This document shows positions 26,761-40,074 of a stretch of DNA of 64,000 nucleotides, in pieces. The notes under the pieces were generated by a model. The model saw only the letters and a program-made list of their open reading frames with translations. It had not been told where the DNA came from and ran no database searches. Source of the DNA: Dromaius novaehollandiae. Taxonomy: Eukaryota > Chordata > Aves > Casuariiformes > Dromaiidae. Position 1 is the stretch's first letter, and each line of letters begins with the position of its first letter. The position numbers were made by a program, and so were the translations under genes. The DNA is taken from assembly GCF_036370855.1 (NCBI RefSeq), contig NC_088098.1:33111981-33175980 (forward strand). The letters are read 5' to 3'.

Positions 26761-29700
26761 CCTCTGAGGTCCTCTTTGGTAAACTGTGACCGAATTTCCA
26801 ATACCAGAAAACAAGCAGCATTGGCCTGTTCCATAAAACATCAGAAAGCATCAACAAAGCGAGAAACACTAAGTTTTTATATCCTTTGCATATCACTTAA
26901 GTCTCTGAAGAAGTTTCTATAAACATTAAATTAGCACACTGTATCTTTGAATGTATGTTCGTAAAGATTCATTATCTAACAATAAAATGACTGAATTACA
27001 ACTAAAGGCATATTTACTTTTAGTCCTATGTAGCTTGTTTTTTTGAAGAAAGAGGGAGATGTCTAGAAAGACTTTCTTTTCAGATTCTTTATGCTGGCTC
27101 AGGAATTTTATTTGATGATACACCATTATTACTGTTCTCAAAATACTGGGGGATTTAATATGCTTTAGAGCAGAGGCTTCAAGATTAAAAAGAAAAGCTT
27201 CAAAAAATAAAATTGCTATCATACTTTTGGACAGGCAAGAACCACAATACTACAAGACTACTGCTACACCCAGCTGTATCACTTCAAATCATAAATTTTA
27301 ATCACTGGAAAAAAGATTTTCAGGCCAATCAAATAAAACAAGATGATGGTAAAACACAATTGTATTGTTCTACAGTTTCCATACTTGCTAGTATCAGTAA
27401 AAAGGTAAATGCCAACTACAAGTTTTATTAGTGTTGGAAATGCTGAAAGGTAGCTCCGCCTTCACCTTTTCAATGAAATCAGCCACCCAAATAGCTTTTA
27501 TTGTGTTAGAGTCATAGAGTGAATTTGCAGAGTATCTGCAATGCTTGTGTGAAAGGCTCCACTCCCTTTTCTCTGACAGATTTAGGCCATCTGAGCAGGT
27601 TTTAAACTTCTTTCATCACCTCAGAGACCAAAATTAAAGAAGAGCTATTTGGTACTCAGTCTGAAAGCTTCACAGTACTGAAGGCTAGCAGAGAAACTGA
27701 GCACATGGAGTTAACCACAAAGGGATATTTTAACAACATTAAAGACAGGACTGCGAGCAGTTACAAAATTAGCTGCATCTCTGTCCTGTTTGTAGTGTCT
27801 CTTGGTGAAGCCATTTAACTTTCTCCCGAAAACTACTCTATCTTGGGCAGATACTTGCTCAGATCAACAGCAGAGCCCAAGCCCACCTGAGCTACCCACA
27901 GGAAGAGATAGCTTGAAGAGTTAGACAGAAAAAAGAACTCCCATTCTTAGATCCATTTTATATTGCTATACTTAATTCCTAATATTAGCATTAAAAATAA
28001 CTTTGGCTTTAAAATTTTTCTGGTTGTTTTATACAGCACTGCTTTCAGGCCAGTTAGTTAGACTTGCTGAGTAAGCCCAGTGGTGAAGGTCAGTACATAC
28101 TAGGGAATGGCAAAACAATGGCTATGCCCAAAGAGAGAAAGGCATAGAGGCTGAAACCATTCAAAGTTATGAGGAAATTCACACTCACACAGTAAAGAGA
28201 CAAAAATGGACTTAGTTCCAAAATCATGATAAGTTCATTAAAAAATTAACTGGTAAATCAGAACTACAGAAAATTGCTACTATAAATTATTGTGCTGGTA
28301 AGCCTGGAAAGAGAAGAACAGAATTTCTGTTCTATTATTACACCAGTACCAAAGTAATTTAGCATTACTATTCACTGTGGTGAAGGACATTCACCTTAGA
28401 AGTCCAGTTTTTGCAGAAACATATGTTTACAAGCATATAAAAGTTCTTAATTATTGGCATATAGTTACTGATCAAGGATGCTCTTTCATCCAATCACAAT
28501 CAAAAAAAAATCTAATGGAACAATAGATTCAGTTTCATTTTTCAAAGAAAGAGTTTCTTGGACAGAAGCCTATATCAAAGATTGTTTAAATTAAAAAAGG
28601 AAGGACATGCATGATCTCTTCAGCATTCTCATCTTTCCCAATTATGGCCTTGTCTTCTTCAATGTTAGAAAGTATTTACAATAGTTAAGAATGAAAAAGC
28701 CTTGAAAAATCAGGCTTCCACAGAAAAGTCAGAGGCAGACTTGTCTTTCTACAGTGTATGGTTTGAGATTTCTGGTAAATACAAATGAAACAGCTTCAAT
28801 AAATGCAAAAAGAACACAAACTAAAAATAGGGGGAAAAAAGTGTAAAGGTTTCTTTCCTCCCAAATGGGAATGATTGTTCAATATCTGTCAGAGTCAGTG
28901 TTATGTAAGCCTTCCCATAGCAGTGTTATGGGAAAAGTTGCTTACCACTAACAACAGAAAGAGTATGACAAAACATTTGGCCAGATATGAAGCAGTATTT
29001 TCTCACTGTCTCACATTCTCATCTCCTTCTTCTGTGAGAGTCTGTTCCCCCTGGTTCTCTGGGCTCCAGCCCTTACAAAAGTTCCTTAACAGGGCAACTC
29101 CCATTGTCCTTCTCCAAAGACACCTACTGGATAAAAACTAAAGGTGTTTACCAAGACCATAGTCACTGGAGAACCTTAGCAACTCTTGTTAAAAATAAAA
29201 CAAAGAAAAAGGTCATCCATTATGCTATTTCCTTTTCCAGTGGACTTCAATGACAGACTTTTCATGCCATGGACAGTTACATGGATATCAGTTCAAGAAT
29301 ACTCCTGACATTAGAGGCAAGAAAAGACAAGAGTGAACAAGGATTTAAAAATAATAATATCTATTAAAAATAATTACACTGCAGGAGCCAATGTATCATT
29401 ATCTACTGTGCTCCAACATTGATTCTGCCTCCAAAACTACCAATAATCTAAAACTTGAAACTCTTGTGGAAAGCCTGACTTGTCCTGTAGCAAAGACCAA
29501 TTGTGAAAATGTAGTTACCCAGCAAACAACAACCCAGAAAATGGTATAACAAAGAAATATGCATCTTTATAAATCCTTCCATTCTGTCATTACTACGACA
29601 TGAGCTCCATAGTCCACTGCTGAATCTGGAATGCAAATGTGTATAGAGCAAAACTATGCACACTTGTCTCTAGGTTTCTGTCGATAATGTAAGGCTGATA

Positions 29701-30249
29701 GACATTAATTATATAAATGCTATATACAAGTAGTTCATAACTTTTTTAGGACTGTTATACCATATTTTATAGGCAAGTGGAAGTGCAAGCTGGAAAAAAA
29801 CAAAGAATAGATATATCTGTGGAGAGACAATAACTTTAAAGTAACAATAGGTGGGCCATTTTCCAGAAAGATCCTCTTTCCAGGTGCCAGATAAAAATTA
29901 TACAGATCTTCTGACAAGACCAAAATATATACAGAAATTAAAAGCACTGGACAGCTACAAACTGTCTCTGCAGGAAGGAGCCCATGAATTGCCAACAATT
30001 ACTTGAGTTAAAATACTGAGAAATGCACAGACGGACTGAAATATGCAGCTCCAGATAGCTGTGGGTGAAATGATAGCTTCTTTTTCCCATCAAATAGCAG
30101 AGTTTCGGTAGGATTGGGTACACACAGACATTTTGTTTTATCTCTTTGTTTAATGGCTAACATGTTTTGGGAAATAAATAATAGTTTGCTTTAAAAATGC
30201 TGCTTTGAATCGGCTTATTCACTGACTAGTGAGAAACATTTTATTTCAG

Positions 30250-30468
30250 GCGACAGAGGCCAAGAAAGCAGAAAGATCGCACCCCAACTTAAATGGCGTT
30301 GAGCTAAAAAGTTCCAGCTCCAAGAGAAACAAGGGAAGTGCCACTTCCACCTTAACTATGTGCTCAAAAGGAAGTGCAAAGCAGTCTAACGCACAGATAA
30401 GTTTTGAACTTACAGTATCCGATGAAACATATCATATCCCTGAGCTATGGAGGCGACAAGAATATTAG
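30250..30468 (+). other. Open frame behind a good splice acceptor (candidate exon, unknown)
   Basis: On the + strand a branch-point-like CACTGAC is followed about 25 bp later by TTTTATTTCAG|GCG. From this acceptor a frame stays open for 72 codons to TAG at 30466-30468. The peptide is hydrophilic and rich in Ser and Lys, which is unlike the hydrophobic products of random AT-rich frames. No donor better than TTAG|GTAGCT and no nearby poly(A) signal were seen. It would be antisense to TAFA2. No family is recognised. Confidence 0.15.
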
Positions 30469-33400
30469 GTAGCTAGAAAACCAACACTTTTTTCCTCATA
30501 TGTGCATTGCACTCATTTTACTTCAGCATTTAACAGGTATTGATTCAAAGAAAGGAAATTTACCCCTTATAACATTTTCAATATTGTTCCTATAAAGCGA
30601 CTGTGAGAACCAGGCACAAACAGTGATATGCAACAAAGAAAGTAAGTCAATTAGAGGCTACTTTCACTATGGCTTGATTATCGGGTTCAAAGCTGAAAGA
30701 TGAAGACCTTCAGAACATGCATTTCCACCTGCTGCTGTGACAGGGTCATGGACAAAGTTTCGCTATATTAATCATTTCTACATTCTGTCAAAGTGCAAAC
30801 TTTAAGCAGTAGACAAAAGGAAAAAAAAGATTGGATTTCATGGAAGAGTTTGGGGGATTTACCACGAGCTATGTTATCAACAGAATGCATATACATTTAC
30901 GGCATTTAGTTTGTATCCATCAACTAGATATAATTTACCACAATGATAGAAACAGAATTGTATAGCCCCGGCCAGTAGATATTATTGATTGAATACATAC
31001 ACTGGTGTAATCTAAGCTATCAGCTATGAAAACCGAATTCACTTGCTGTTACTGAGTTATCTGCAATTTTTGCAATTTTTTTTTAGATAACTACTTAATT
31101 TGTAATATTATTGTAATAAATTGAATATTAGCATTCATGAAAAAATACATGAAAATTACATACCAATGCCAAAATGACCGCATCTATACAAAACATACAG
31201 AATATTACTTATGTCTATGTTTAAATTAAGTGTTACTCAAAATGTTCTCCAGGGGTGGGGGAAGAACATAAACTGATTTTTTTAACTTGTTCAAAACAAA
31301 AAAAATTATCCATCCATTTTGGATTTTGATTTGGTATGCTGTTAAAATAGCATATGCAGTAGTCTTGTCTATATTATTGATGACAACATGGTGGCTATTG
31401 GACTGACATAATGATCTTCAGAGTTTCTAAATATATATATATTCTAATGAGACAATCCCTAGAGTACGGAATGGAGGAACGCTATCCAAATAATGTCACT
31501 TCTATTGCAGAATTGGTTTCAAATTAATTGTTTCTTTCTAAAGCTATAATTATCAGGAGGAATGCAGTTAGTCAGAAAAGATGAAGTTTAAAAGTGCATA
31601 ATGTTTAATAGCTCATTAAATAGAAAATATACTGTAAATTTGGGAATCAGAATGACTTGCAGCTAACTGTGAGATGATGGGTCATGGCATATGAAAAGAG
31701 TTTTTTGGCAGGAAAGCAGTTTGGTAATGCTGACTGCAGACTGCATTTACTTGACATTCGGAAAGATCATATGACACCGATGCAGATGAGGTGAACTTAA
31801 ACAGTGAGAAGAAAAGGAAGGGCAAGGAGAGCTAGAGGAGACAAAATTAGATTATGAGTGGTTGGTGTATGATGAGGAAGAGGAGAATATGAGTGTCATT
31901 ATCAGGAGTTTAATCTTTATAGTGGCAATGGGAACAAGGTGCTATATTAAAGAGACTTAGGGTATTCATGCAATTATAGTGATAGCTGTGTCAGCACTTT
32001 TCTCACAGAGGAGTTTTATTTAGAACTCCTATAGGTGAATAACAAGTGATTTTATAATTTCTCTAATAATAAGAAAACATAGTAACTGTTATGTATCAAT
32101 TGCTCTGAATATGATTGTAAAAGCACACTTCATTTTTTAAGAGCCTAAAGTATGTATTTACCAGATGTCAGTTATGTATTTATAATAGACACAACAAATT
32201 AGAGCAACTCTAAAGAAATTCTGAAACATTTAGGAATTATTATACTGGTAAAAAAAAATCCCAAAAGATTACATCACAGCCTCAAAGAGAAAGAAGTTCA
32301 AAAAGTCCAAGCTACAATCGGACTTTCCTCCAGCACATTTTCACATAAGCAGTGACCCCCAGCAATGACAGGAGAGCATGAAGGCATCATCGAAATGGGA
32401 GAAGGTGGCTGTGCACTTGCATGGCCACCACTAGATCAAGGCACACGTGCCACATTAGCCTGCAGGACTGTGAAGGTTAATGCCTCTTACAGTCATCTAA
32501 AAGCATGAAGTGATGTCTGAAGTACTGTGGGCTCAGATTTGCAGATGAAGCACAAGCAGCTTATAAGAGGAAGAAAGTCACACAGTGTTACATTCTTTTC
32601 TTGTTAGTTTTTGACAAGTCGATCTGTGTGGTAAGGAAAAAAACTCTAGTACAATCACCAAAAATGTTTCTGTCAAATTATAATGTCTATAAATAGAAAA
32701 TATCAAAACTGTGTTGCCATAAAGAAGAATGAACCTGTGTGGAAATGAAAAAAGCATTTCCCAAGACTGGAGTTCAACCAGTCCCTATATTCAAGGCCAT
32801 TTCTTGTTTTGGAGGGGGACATCCATTATATAACTATCAGTGCAATGCCTCGATTATGAAGGTCTGAACACTTTGGAAGTAGTGTATTTTAAATATTATC
32901 TTAATTCCTATGCAAGCAATATCCTTCATGATTCTAGCTTGAACAGAAAAAAGCAGGATCATATAATGAGAAGTGTCAGGCAACATTAACCGTATTGGCT
33001 GATAATATCGTATCTGAATTTATAGCGTGTTATGTTAGCATACAAATACAATATTTCTTCTGTCTTGGTTCCAGTAAGCTTAGAAACCAGAGCTTATCTC
33101 ACTTTATTTCCTGCTTTTACCAGACCTCAAGATAAAACTTCCCATCTTATTTAAGCACAGCTTATTTGTTACAATACATAGATAAATAATTTTCAAAGCT
33201 AAATAAACACAGGTAACCGTACAGAGATGGTATTCTTCTCCTGTCATGGTATTGAAACAGAACTTTTTTCTCCAATTAAGCTTTAAATATGACGTAACTT
33301 CTTACAGGAATACTTATATACTTCTTCATAAAGTGATATTTTGCTCTAGGTTCTACACTAGCAATATCACATTGAAGAATAACATGATTGTAATTGCAGT

Positions 33401-33976
33401 TTCTAATATAATTCAGGATAGCTACTTGTATCATCTTCCTGAAAATTACCTACTGATATATAGTCTCTGTTCTAAATGTAAGGGGATTGAATATCTATAA
33501 AAGAAGTAGGGCTGACAATCCATCGAGAATAAACTCAAGTTTTGAATTTATACATAGAGCACAGACACAAATGTAATCTTCTGAGCAGCACCACACCCAC
33601 AAGCCTTCAACATGGATCGCTCTAAGCCATAAAAGTGTAGCTGGCGACACTTACCCAGGCTTGTTCCAGAAAAGTCTTTAAGCATATAATTAATATTACT
33701 GGTCCCATTGAAGCCACGTGCTGACAGCTCAAGTGCTTTGCTTGATCAGACCTTTATTTTTGCCTCTCTGTGCATATAGCAAGAGCACATCCTAATTTTT
33801 GCTAGTGGTGACTTTCATGACTTAGACACCTCTACAGTACGAACTGAACTGAGACTACTAACTCATTTTAGATAAACCATGAAACAAGCTTCAGATGGTA
33901 CTGACTTTTGTCCCTTACTGGAAAAGATCCAAATTTCAAATGGTTTCCTATATAGAAATGACACAGAAAAACATTA

Positions 33977-34693
33977 TCCATCCTCGGAGCCATCCAGCCA
34001 CTCTACTGTACTTTACAGTGTCATTAAGTGTAATGATACAACACCTAACTATGAATTACAGTTGAGCTTAGAACTCCAAAGGCCAAACAGATATCTTACA
34101 CAGCAGCAAACACCCAAAAACTCTCAGCTCAAAGGGGAAATAGAGCGCATAGTTTTAACCCAGTGCTCACAGACCTCCTTACTTGCATTTCTGCCAATGT
34201 ATACGATCCCCTGTGTGTGGTCACATGGCAGAAGAAGGCACCTAGCTTGAGCCTGCACATCGGATGCTCTGGGGTAGCTTCTCTCTTACATGTAGTTTCT
34301 CATGATGAGCCACAGGGAGAGACTGGAGCCAGGGAGAGCCTCTCCTACAAAGATGCTCGGACTCTCCTTTGAGCATGAAAAGCCATTTGGTGATCCACAA
34401 ACAGCACTGTATTGCCTCCCCCCTTCCACGTCAGAGACGAGTGGAGGGCCACATATCAGTGTGTGACACAGTGCCCTGCCAGATAAATACGTGTGATGCA
34501 GGAACCACAGTGGGGGAGCGTGAGGACAAAATCCAATATGAAAGTATCATTGTGAACGTGAGAGACTTGTCAGGTCTGTGTTCCTGTCTCCAAAAGAGCT
34601 AGTGTGAGACTGCACATTACTAAGAGATTTATTTTTAAAATGTATTATATCATGCTTTTAAAATGGAAAAAAAAAAAAAAAAAAAAAAAAAAA
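33977..34693 (+). mobile_element. Possible poly(A)-tailed retro-insert (processed transcript?)
   Basis: A 27-nt A run (34667-34693) ends a segment that has the same 10-mer AAAAACATTA immediately before it (33967-33976) and 3 bp after the A run (34696-34705). That is the layout of a LINE-mobilised cDNA with a short A-rich target duplication. No AATAAA is found just before the A run, and the contained open frames (33879-34250, 34369-34602) resemble no protein I know. Chance A-rich matching is a serious alternative. CR1 does not normally make poly(A)-tailed retrocopies, so the call is weak. Confidence 0.2.
34667..34693 (+). repeat. A27 homopolymer
   Basis: This is an uninterrupted run of 27 A. 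It may be an expanded microsatellite or the tail of a retro-insert. Confidence 0.95.
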
Positions 34694-34800
34694 GCAAAAA
34701 CATTACACTAGGCAGTTGCAGTTTGGTTCTAATAAGTCAGTGAAAACATACAATACTCCAAAACCGTCTCCTTGCATTTCAAGAAGGAAATTGCTTTATT

Positions 34801-34900
34801 GGATTAGGCCAGTGGTCCGACTAGTCCAGTACCTCATCTGCAAATAGTCAATGTTAATACTGCAGCAGAGGTAAGAAATCTTCCACACAGGGAGAGGCTG
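34801..34900 (-). mobile_element. Short CR1/L3-like 3'-terminal fossil
   Basis: GGATTAGGCCAGTGGTCCGA followed by CTAGTCCAGTACCTCATCTG is a good match to the complement of the terminal segment of sauropsid CR1/L3 elements (GGATCAGGCCAGTGGTCCAT, CTAGTCCAGTATCCTGTCT). Only about 100 bp is recognisable. It begins about 110 bp beyond the A27 tract and is a separate, older element. Confidence 0.6.
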
Positions 34901-37900
34901 GTGTCCACCCAAAAGTAAAAGGTTGTGTATCTATTTCAAAAACATTTCATAATTACAATTCCATTTCAAAATCAATTTGCTATTTAAACAACTGAATAGG
35001 GTTTTTGCACTGTGTTTGTGCGTTTGTTAACTTAAGAAGTTTGGCAATCTAAAGCACCTCACGTAGTCCTAATTCCAATTCATGATTTAAGCATAGAAGA
35101 TTACCAAACTTCAACGAGTCCTAAAAATGCTCTACATGCTTTTATCTGTGTGCTGCCCTGTATTATTGCCCTTCCCTTGGCATTGTTGAAGGGGGGCTCA
35201 AAATACAGGAAGCTATATACAACGCTGTCCGGGTGTTAAGAGACTCATGTTCAAGTTTAATATTACAACATCAACAAGAAGATATGAAATGAGGCTACTG
35301 GAAAATGTCATCTATTAACATAGTACAGATGATGAGGTTTGATAAGCTTTAAACAAGGGATTAACCCAATTTCCCACTTTTCATGCATGCAATTATATAA
35401 GAGACTACTTTTATACTGCAAAAGATATGGGAGCTACTTTTGCAAATGCTTACTCATGAAAGAACCTGCTAGTAGGACCAAGGATCAAATCTATATAAAG
35501 CATTTTCCAGTGCTACATCAAGCAATAGCTACAGCTACAAAGCATTCTGCAAATAAGTATTTTGACATACCAGAATTGAAGAAAAAGCTAAGAAAGCTTT
35601 TTTGGGTAACTTCTTCCTGTTTTTCTAAGTATGTAGTGTCCTGCCATAGCTACTATTGTAAAGCCTGATCTCATTATTATTTTCTCTCTTCTATCTCTAA
35701 AGTGTTTTTCAAAAAATGCTGCATGAAAGAAGTTCCATAAAAATACCTTCAATTGTTTATCTTGAAAATGTGGCTGTTTCACAGTAGCATTATGAAAAAG
35801 TACATCAGACAGACATTATTATTTTGTGTTCTCTTTTGATAAATAACTGTCTATATATGCTGAGCAAGAGTGGCTGGCAAGGGTGTATAAAGAATCAAAG
35901 CATAATAATCACTCCCCTTCCAGGTTCTACCAAGAGCAAAATGAGATAGCTCTGTAGACTGTTGCCGGGAACAGGAATGACATTATTGTCAAGGTCGCCA
36001 CATTCATCCTAAAGGCTCATGCCTGGTGAGTCTTATAAGTCTGAACTGAGATATGGGGAGGACTGTTCTTAAGCATAAGTGTATATTAACGGCTTACAAA
36101 ACTAAATAACTGGGCCAAATTTTCTGTTGAAATAAACTGCATAGTTCCAACAGTGGGTCTCTGTCTTTAAAAAGTATTTCAAATGAGAAGATGTGCACCT
36201 AAAATGGATTCTGTGAAGCTCACTATGTAAATGTTTTCTCATCCTAAAAAAGTAAGTGAAATCCATTTTAAGTCCAAACTTGAACTCAGTGACCTAAAGA
36301 TAACAGAGCAAACCTCCAGTTGGTTAAAAATGTCAGAGCTTCAGCCACTTTAATGGAGCTATGACAGTCCACATGAGTTGAGTGTATCTCTTAACACATA
36401 AAAATGGTGGTGAATGGGGAGAGTTTAGCATTCAGCTCTCCTGACATAGGACCTTTTTGTTATATTCACGCAAGCACAACTTCTGACTCAATCGTTTTAA
36501 AATTCTGTGCTTCAAAAGGAAAATGGAAAATGCATTTGCGAATGAAAAGCTATTGCTACCTGAATTATCTGGAGCTATAGTAGAAAATCAATGCGAGTAA
36601 GACAACAAACACATCATTTAAATGAGATGTTTAAATATAGACTGTAAATATGAGACTGAACATTAATTAATTAGATTTGTAGAGTCTTCACTTGCTTTGG
36701 CCTTTGTTTCATCATACAGTCTTTGTTTACTTCCATTTATTTTCTTTGTTTGATGACGTTTGACTAATAAATGCATTGATGAATTGCATCAGTAAATGCC
36801 ACCCATATATCACAAAAATAGAATGTGCTCAGTGTTCCTAGCATGGTGATGCTAAAGGATTTTTTTCTGTTTGAACTTTCAGTCTTTAACAAAGGAAATA
36901 ATATTGCTTTGCTGGATAAAATTCCTGATTTTTATTGTAATTTTCAATGAACAAACAGCTGCAGAATAATGTGACTTAATGAAGCATTTCTAATAAAATA
37001 CCACAGAAGTTAAAACAGGGGCATACAACTGCTTGCTCAATGACAGTTGTATCATTCAGAATAATTTTTCAAGATGGTGATTACATTTTTGTGTAGATGA
37101 GTATTAGGTAATGTGATTTTCTGTCTTCCAAAGCCAGTGGTTTCTTTTAGTGTGAAAATTGGTTAGCATTTTTCTATTACGTATTTATAGTAAGTAAAAC
37201 ATACAACGTAATTAAGGCAACATATTTTTCTGATGCACAATTTATGCTTTACACAGGTTGGTAAGTAGTAATACAGTCAGCAATAAATGCAAGAGTGGAG
37301 ATACTCAGATCTGAAAAAATTCCATGTTTTGTTTTGCTCATCTGAAAACATACAGTTTGCAATTGTAAAGATGTCCTTTATCAAAAGCCTGTCATCACCT
37401 GTGATGAAATTATGAAACTTCTTGGCTACTAAATGTTTTTCAACCACCGCAATTCCGTGTAAAGTATTTTATGCTTTAAGTAAATTGAAACAGGATTCAA
37501 TGAATCATCACTTTGCAACTTGCCACTAAAACAATCTCCAATATTCATCTGTACACACATCTATTTACCTCCACACAAAAGCAGTTTTTTATGCATTCTC
37601 TACCAGAATTATCAGGTTTATTACCTGTATCTACAAGAAAGGTGAGATCCCTGACTTCATAGAAAGAGACAGGTAAAGAGGATACCCCAATATGATAAAA
37701 GGCACTGCCAGATTAGTCCTCATTCTCTGATTAAAACAGTATGACAGGAATCAAGATTTTATCTCAAAGTCACCCACTACCACCAGCATATCTACAAGTA
37801 GTACCATATTTTTTAAATCCCCCTTATGTTCAAACAGCATATGGAAACAGTGAATAGTAACCCCGATCTACTATCAACTAATTGAGCAACGCTTTCCACT

Positions 37901-39323
37901 AAAATTATGGCACTTAACAAGCTTAGAATTATAATAGCAATAGTATGCTAGTTTTTGAAATTAGGACTATATGAAGCCACAAAATACATAGTTTGGAATA
38001 TTGCCTCAGCAACATCAGCTCTTTGAAATAAATAAATTTTCAATTATGAAATTTATATGAATTACTTTACTGCTGTTCATTGAACACTTAAAAATAATTC
38101 AGAGGCATCAGTATGAAATGACTGCATAATTACTGTGAAAAAAGTCTAACAGATGTAACCTTCGCCACTCGTGATAAAAATGCCTCAGAAGTACGGTCTT
38201 TCCCAACTTCAACTAAGATGTATTCCTAGTAGTACTGGACTACTATATTTTAAGTTTTTATGCTATGCTTCAGAAAAGAATCTTAATTTGCCAATTTGGC
38301 TTCAGTCATTTGGCATCAGATCATTTGGATCAGTCCATAAAGTAGCTTCAAAGTGTTAAATACATAGCAGGCTGAATGCTGATGCCTGAAACTAGTTGGT
38401 AAGACAGAGAAACCAGATAACAATTATCATTTAGTCAATAGTAATTTAAATGTATCCAGTGCTGTTAGAAGACTCTAAGACCCTGAATGTTTATGGGGCT
38501 TTCAGGGACAGGGGTTGAGTTTGTTTATTATTAAAATTGACGGTTCTTCAGGAGTCAAAGCACGGTTCTTTAAACACAGAACCGGTCTCTGCTGGGGGTG
38601 GGTGGTAGCAGTGAGTGACATGCTCAGCAGTTTAAAAAAATTGAGAATCTCAAAGGAAAAGCTGGAAAGACACAACTGTAACTACACATATAATTTAAGA
38701 TACTTCAAGCAATGATTTTAACTTCTGGTAAGAATGAAACCTACAGTAGAGACATAGATGACAACTCTGAACAGGGCAGTGAAAGCTATTGCTCTTTACC
38801 CTTTGCATAGATAGACTGGTGTCCGATCCTACAGCTCCACACAAACAAAGCAGGTTATTTTAAAACTCTCTTGCAAAGGTGTAAGTGGGGTAGAAAAAAA
38901 AGGAGAGCCTTTTCACTCTGAAATACAGAGCCCGTAATATATTCAGTAGGTAAATGAGTTCACCAAAATGGAAAAGAAAGCAGTACAGAGAAACAAGATA
39001 TGTTTCCAACTGTATACACCACAATTTGGGGAGCATTACACGCAGAAATAAATGAAGTCATGAGTCAGTTCTCTATAGCTCTTTTTAAAATGACTGGTAA
39101 AGCGACCCCTCTCTCCAAAGCCGTCCCCGCCGCCGTCCAGCAGAGCGGCCGGTCTCCAGAACGGAGGACACCCCAAGCGCCCGGGGGTGCTGGGAGTTAG
39201 CCGTCACCCTTCCCATGCAAGTAGTTGGGCTGAAAAATCGGTGGGCTCACTTAGCCCCCCCACACACACACAGAGCTCTGCAGAAAGGCTGAAGAGTGTT
39301 TTAATTAAAAAGAATAAAATAAA

Positions 39324-39336
39324 GGGGGGGGGGGGG
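39324..39336 (+). repeat. G13 homopolymer
   Basis: This is an uninterrupted run of 13 G at the edge of the CpG island, just inside the assumed TAFA2 intron 1. It may form a quadruplex, and its length is prone to sequencing error. Confidence 0.95.
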
Positions 39337-39599
39337 AAGAAAGACACGCAAGCCCCCGGCGCAGGGCTGGAGCAGGCTGCCCGGAGCCCGGCCGGAGCCG
39401 CAGACGGGAGCCAGAGGCAGCCGCTCACGGCCGGCTCGCCGCAACTTTCCGGAGCCGGAGGCGCGCAGCGCCCGCCGCCCCTCCGCGGCATCGCGGGGCT
39501 CTCCGGCAGCCGGCGCGGAGCGCACCGCCCGCCCCCGCGGCGCACGCCCGCACACTCGCACACCCACACTCACCCCGCCGGGGCACGCCGCTCACCTAC

Positions 39600-40000
39600 C
39601 TGCAGCCCCGCTCCCCGCTGGAAGCGCCGAGCGATCCGCCGCCTCACGTCGGGGCGCAGCTCCGGCCTCACCGCGCCTGCATCGCCGACGAGAGCCCCGC
39701 GCTGCCCCGGCGCCCGGGGCATGGAGCGGCTCGGGCGGCGGCTGCGGGTGCCCGTCTGCCCCCTCCTCTCTGGAAAGCAGCCGGGGATCCGGCAAGGAGC
39801 TGCTAGAGGAGGGGTGAAGCGAGTGAGAAGGGGAGGGATGACTTGATGTGTTTCTCGTGCACGATTTCAGAGTATTAAAAAAAAAATCTTTTCGGAGAGG
39901 AAGAAGTACGGGTTAGCTATCGGAAACCAGGAGAGCGAGGAAGTCCTGCAGTCCGGTGTGGCCCTGGCCCCTCCGGCAGCTGAGTGCGGCCCCGATTCAG
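39600..40000 (-). other. TAFA2: Probable non-coding first exon of TAFA2 (5' end approximate)
   Basis: On the minus strand the sequence reads GGGGCTGCAG|GTAGGTGAGC, with the last exon base at 39600 and the intron starting at 39599. This is a near-consensus donor, and a second possible donor (GTGAGT) follows about 25 bp further on. A CCAAT box about 70 bp or more upstream of the assumed 5' end fits initiation near 39850-40000. TAFA2 encodes a small secreted, cysteine-rich, chemokine-like neural protein. Its start codon is in a later exon, so this exon would be untranslated leader. The 5' end is a guess. Alternatives are an unrelated minus-strand lncRNA or an extra USP15-side antisense transcript. 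Confidence 0.45.
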
Positions 40001-40065
40001 CCTCGCCAGCAGGGAAGGGCAGGAAAGCCCGGCGCGTCCTGCAGCAGTCCCCCCGTTATTGCATC

Positions 40066-40074
40066 TCTGATTGG
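40066..40074 (-). promoter_or_regulatory. CCAAT box (NF-Y site)
   Basis: The minus strand reads CCAATCAGA, an ideal NF-Y CCAAT element. NF-Y boxes usually lie 60-100 bp upstream of a start site, which would put minus-strand initiation near 39970-40010. It is the clearest directional signal within this CpG island. Confidence 0.5.

Larger units (their letters stand above)
1..39599 (-). other. TAFA2: Probable TAFA2 intron 1 (contains the individually listed repeats)
   Basis: If the island at 39-41 kb is the TAFA2 promoter, everything from its donor to the left edge is intron 1. The intron is very long in known vertebrate TAFA2 genes. No exon of the conserved TAFA2 peptide (a signal segment followed by the cysteine-rich domain) is found on the minus strand. 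Long stretches carry no recognised feature: 1-2216, 2636-5690, 8873-13469, 13986-16430, 16911-33966 (except the short items listed) and 34901-39110. Confidence 0.45.

Noticed and set aside
32420..32450. CCACCACTAGATCAAGG as a CTCF site
   Set aside because: The essential GGC half of the core is absent.
35425..35461. Minus-strand MSKHLQK at 35459, reminiscent of the TAFA2 N-terminus (MSKRYLQK)
   Set aside because: A stop follows at once, a residue is missing, and the sequence after it does not encode the hydrophobic signal segment. Chance similarity.
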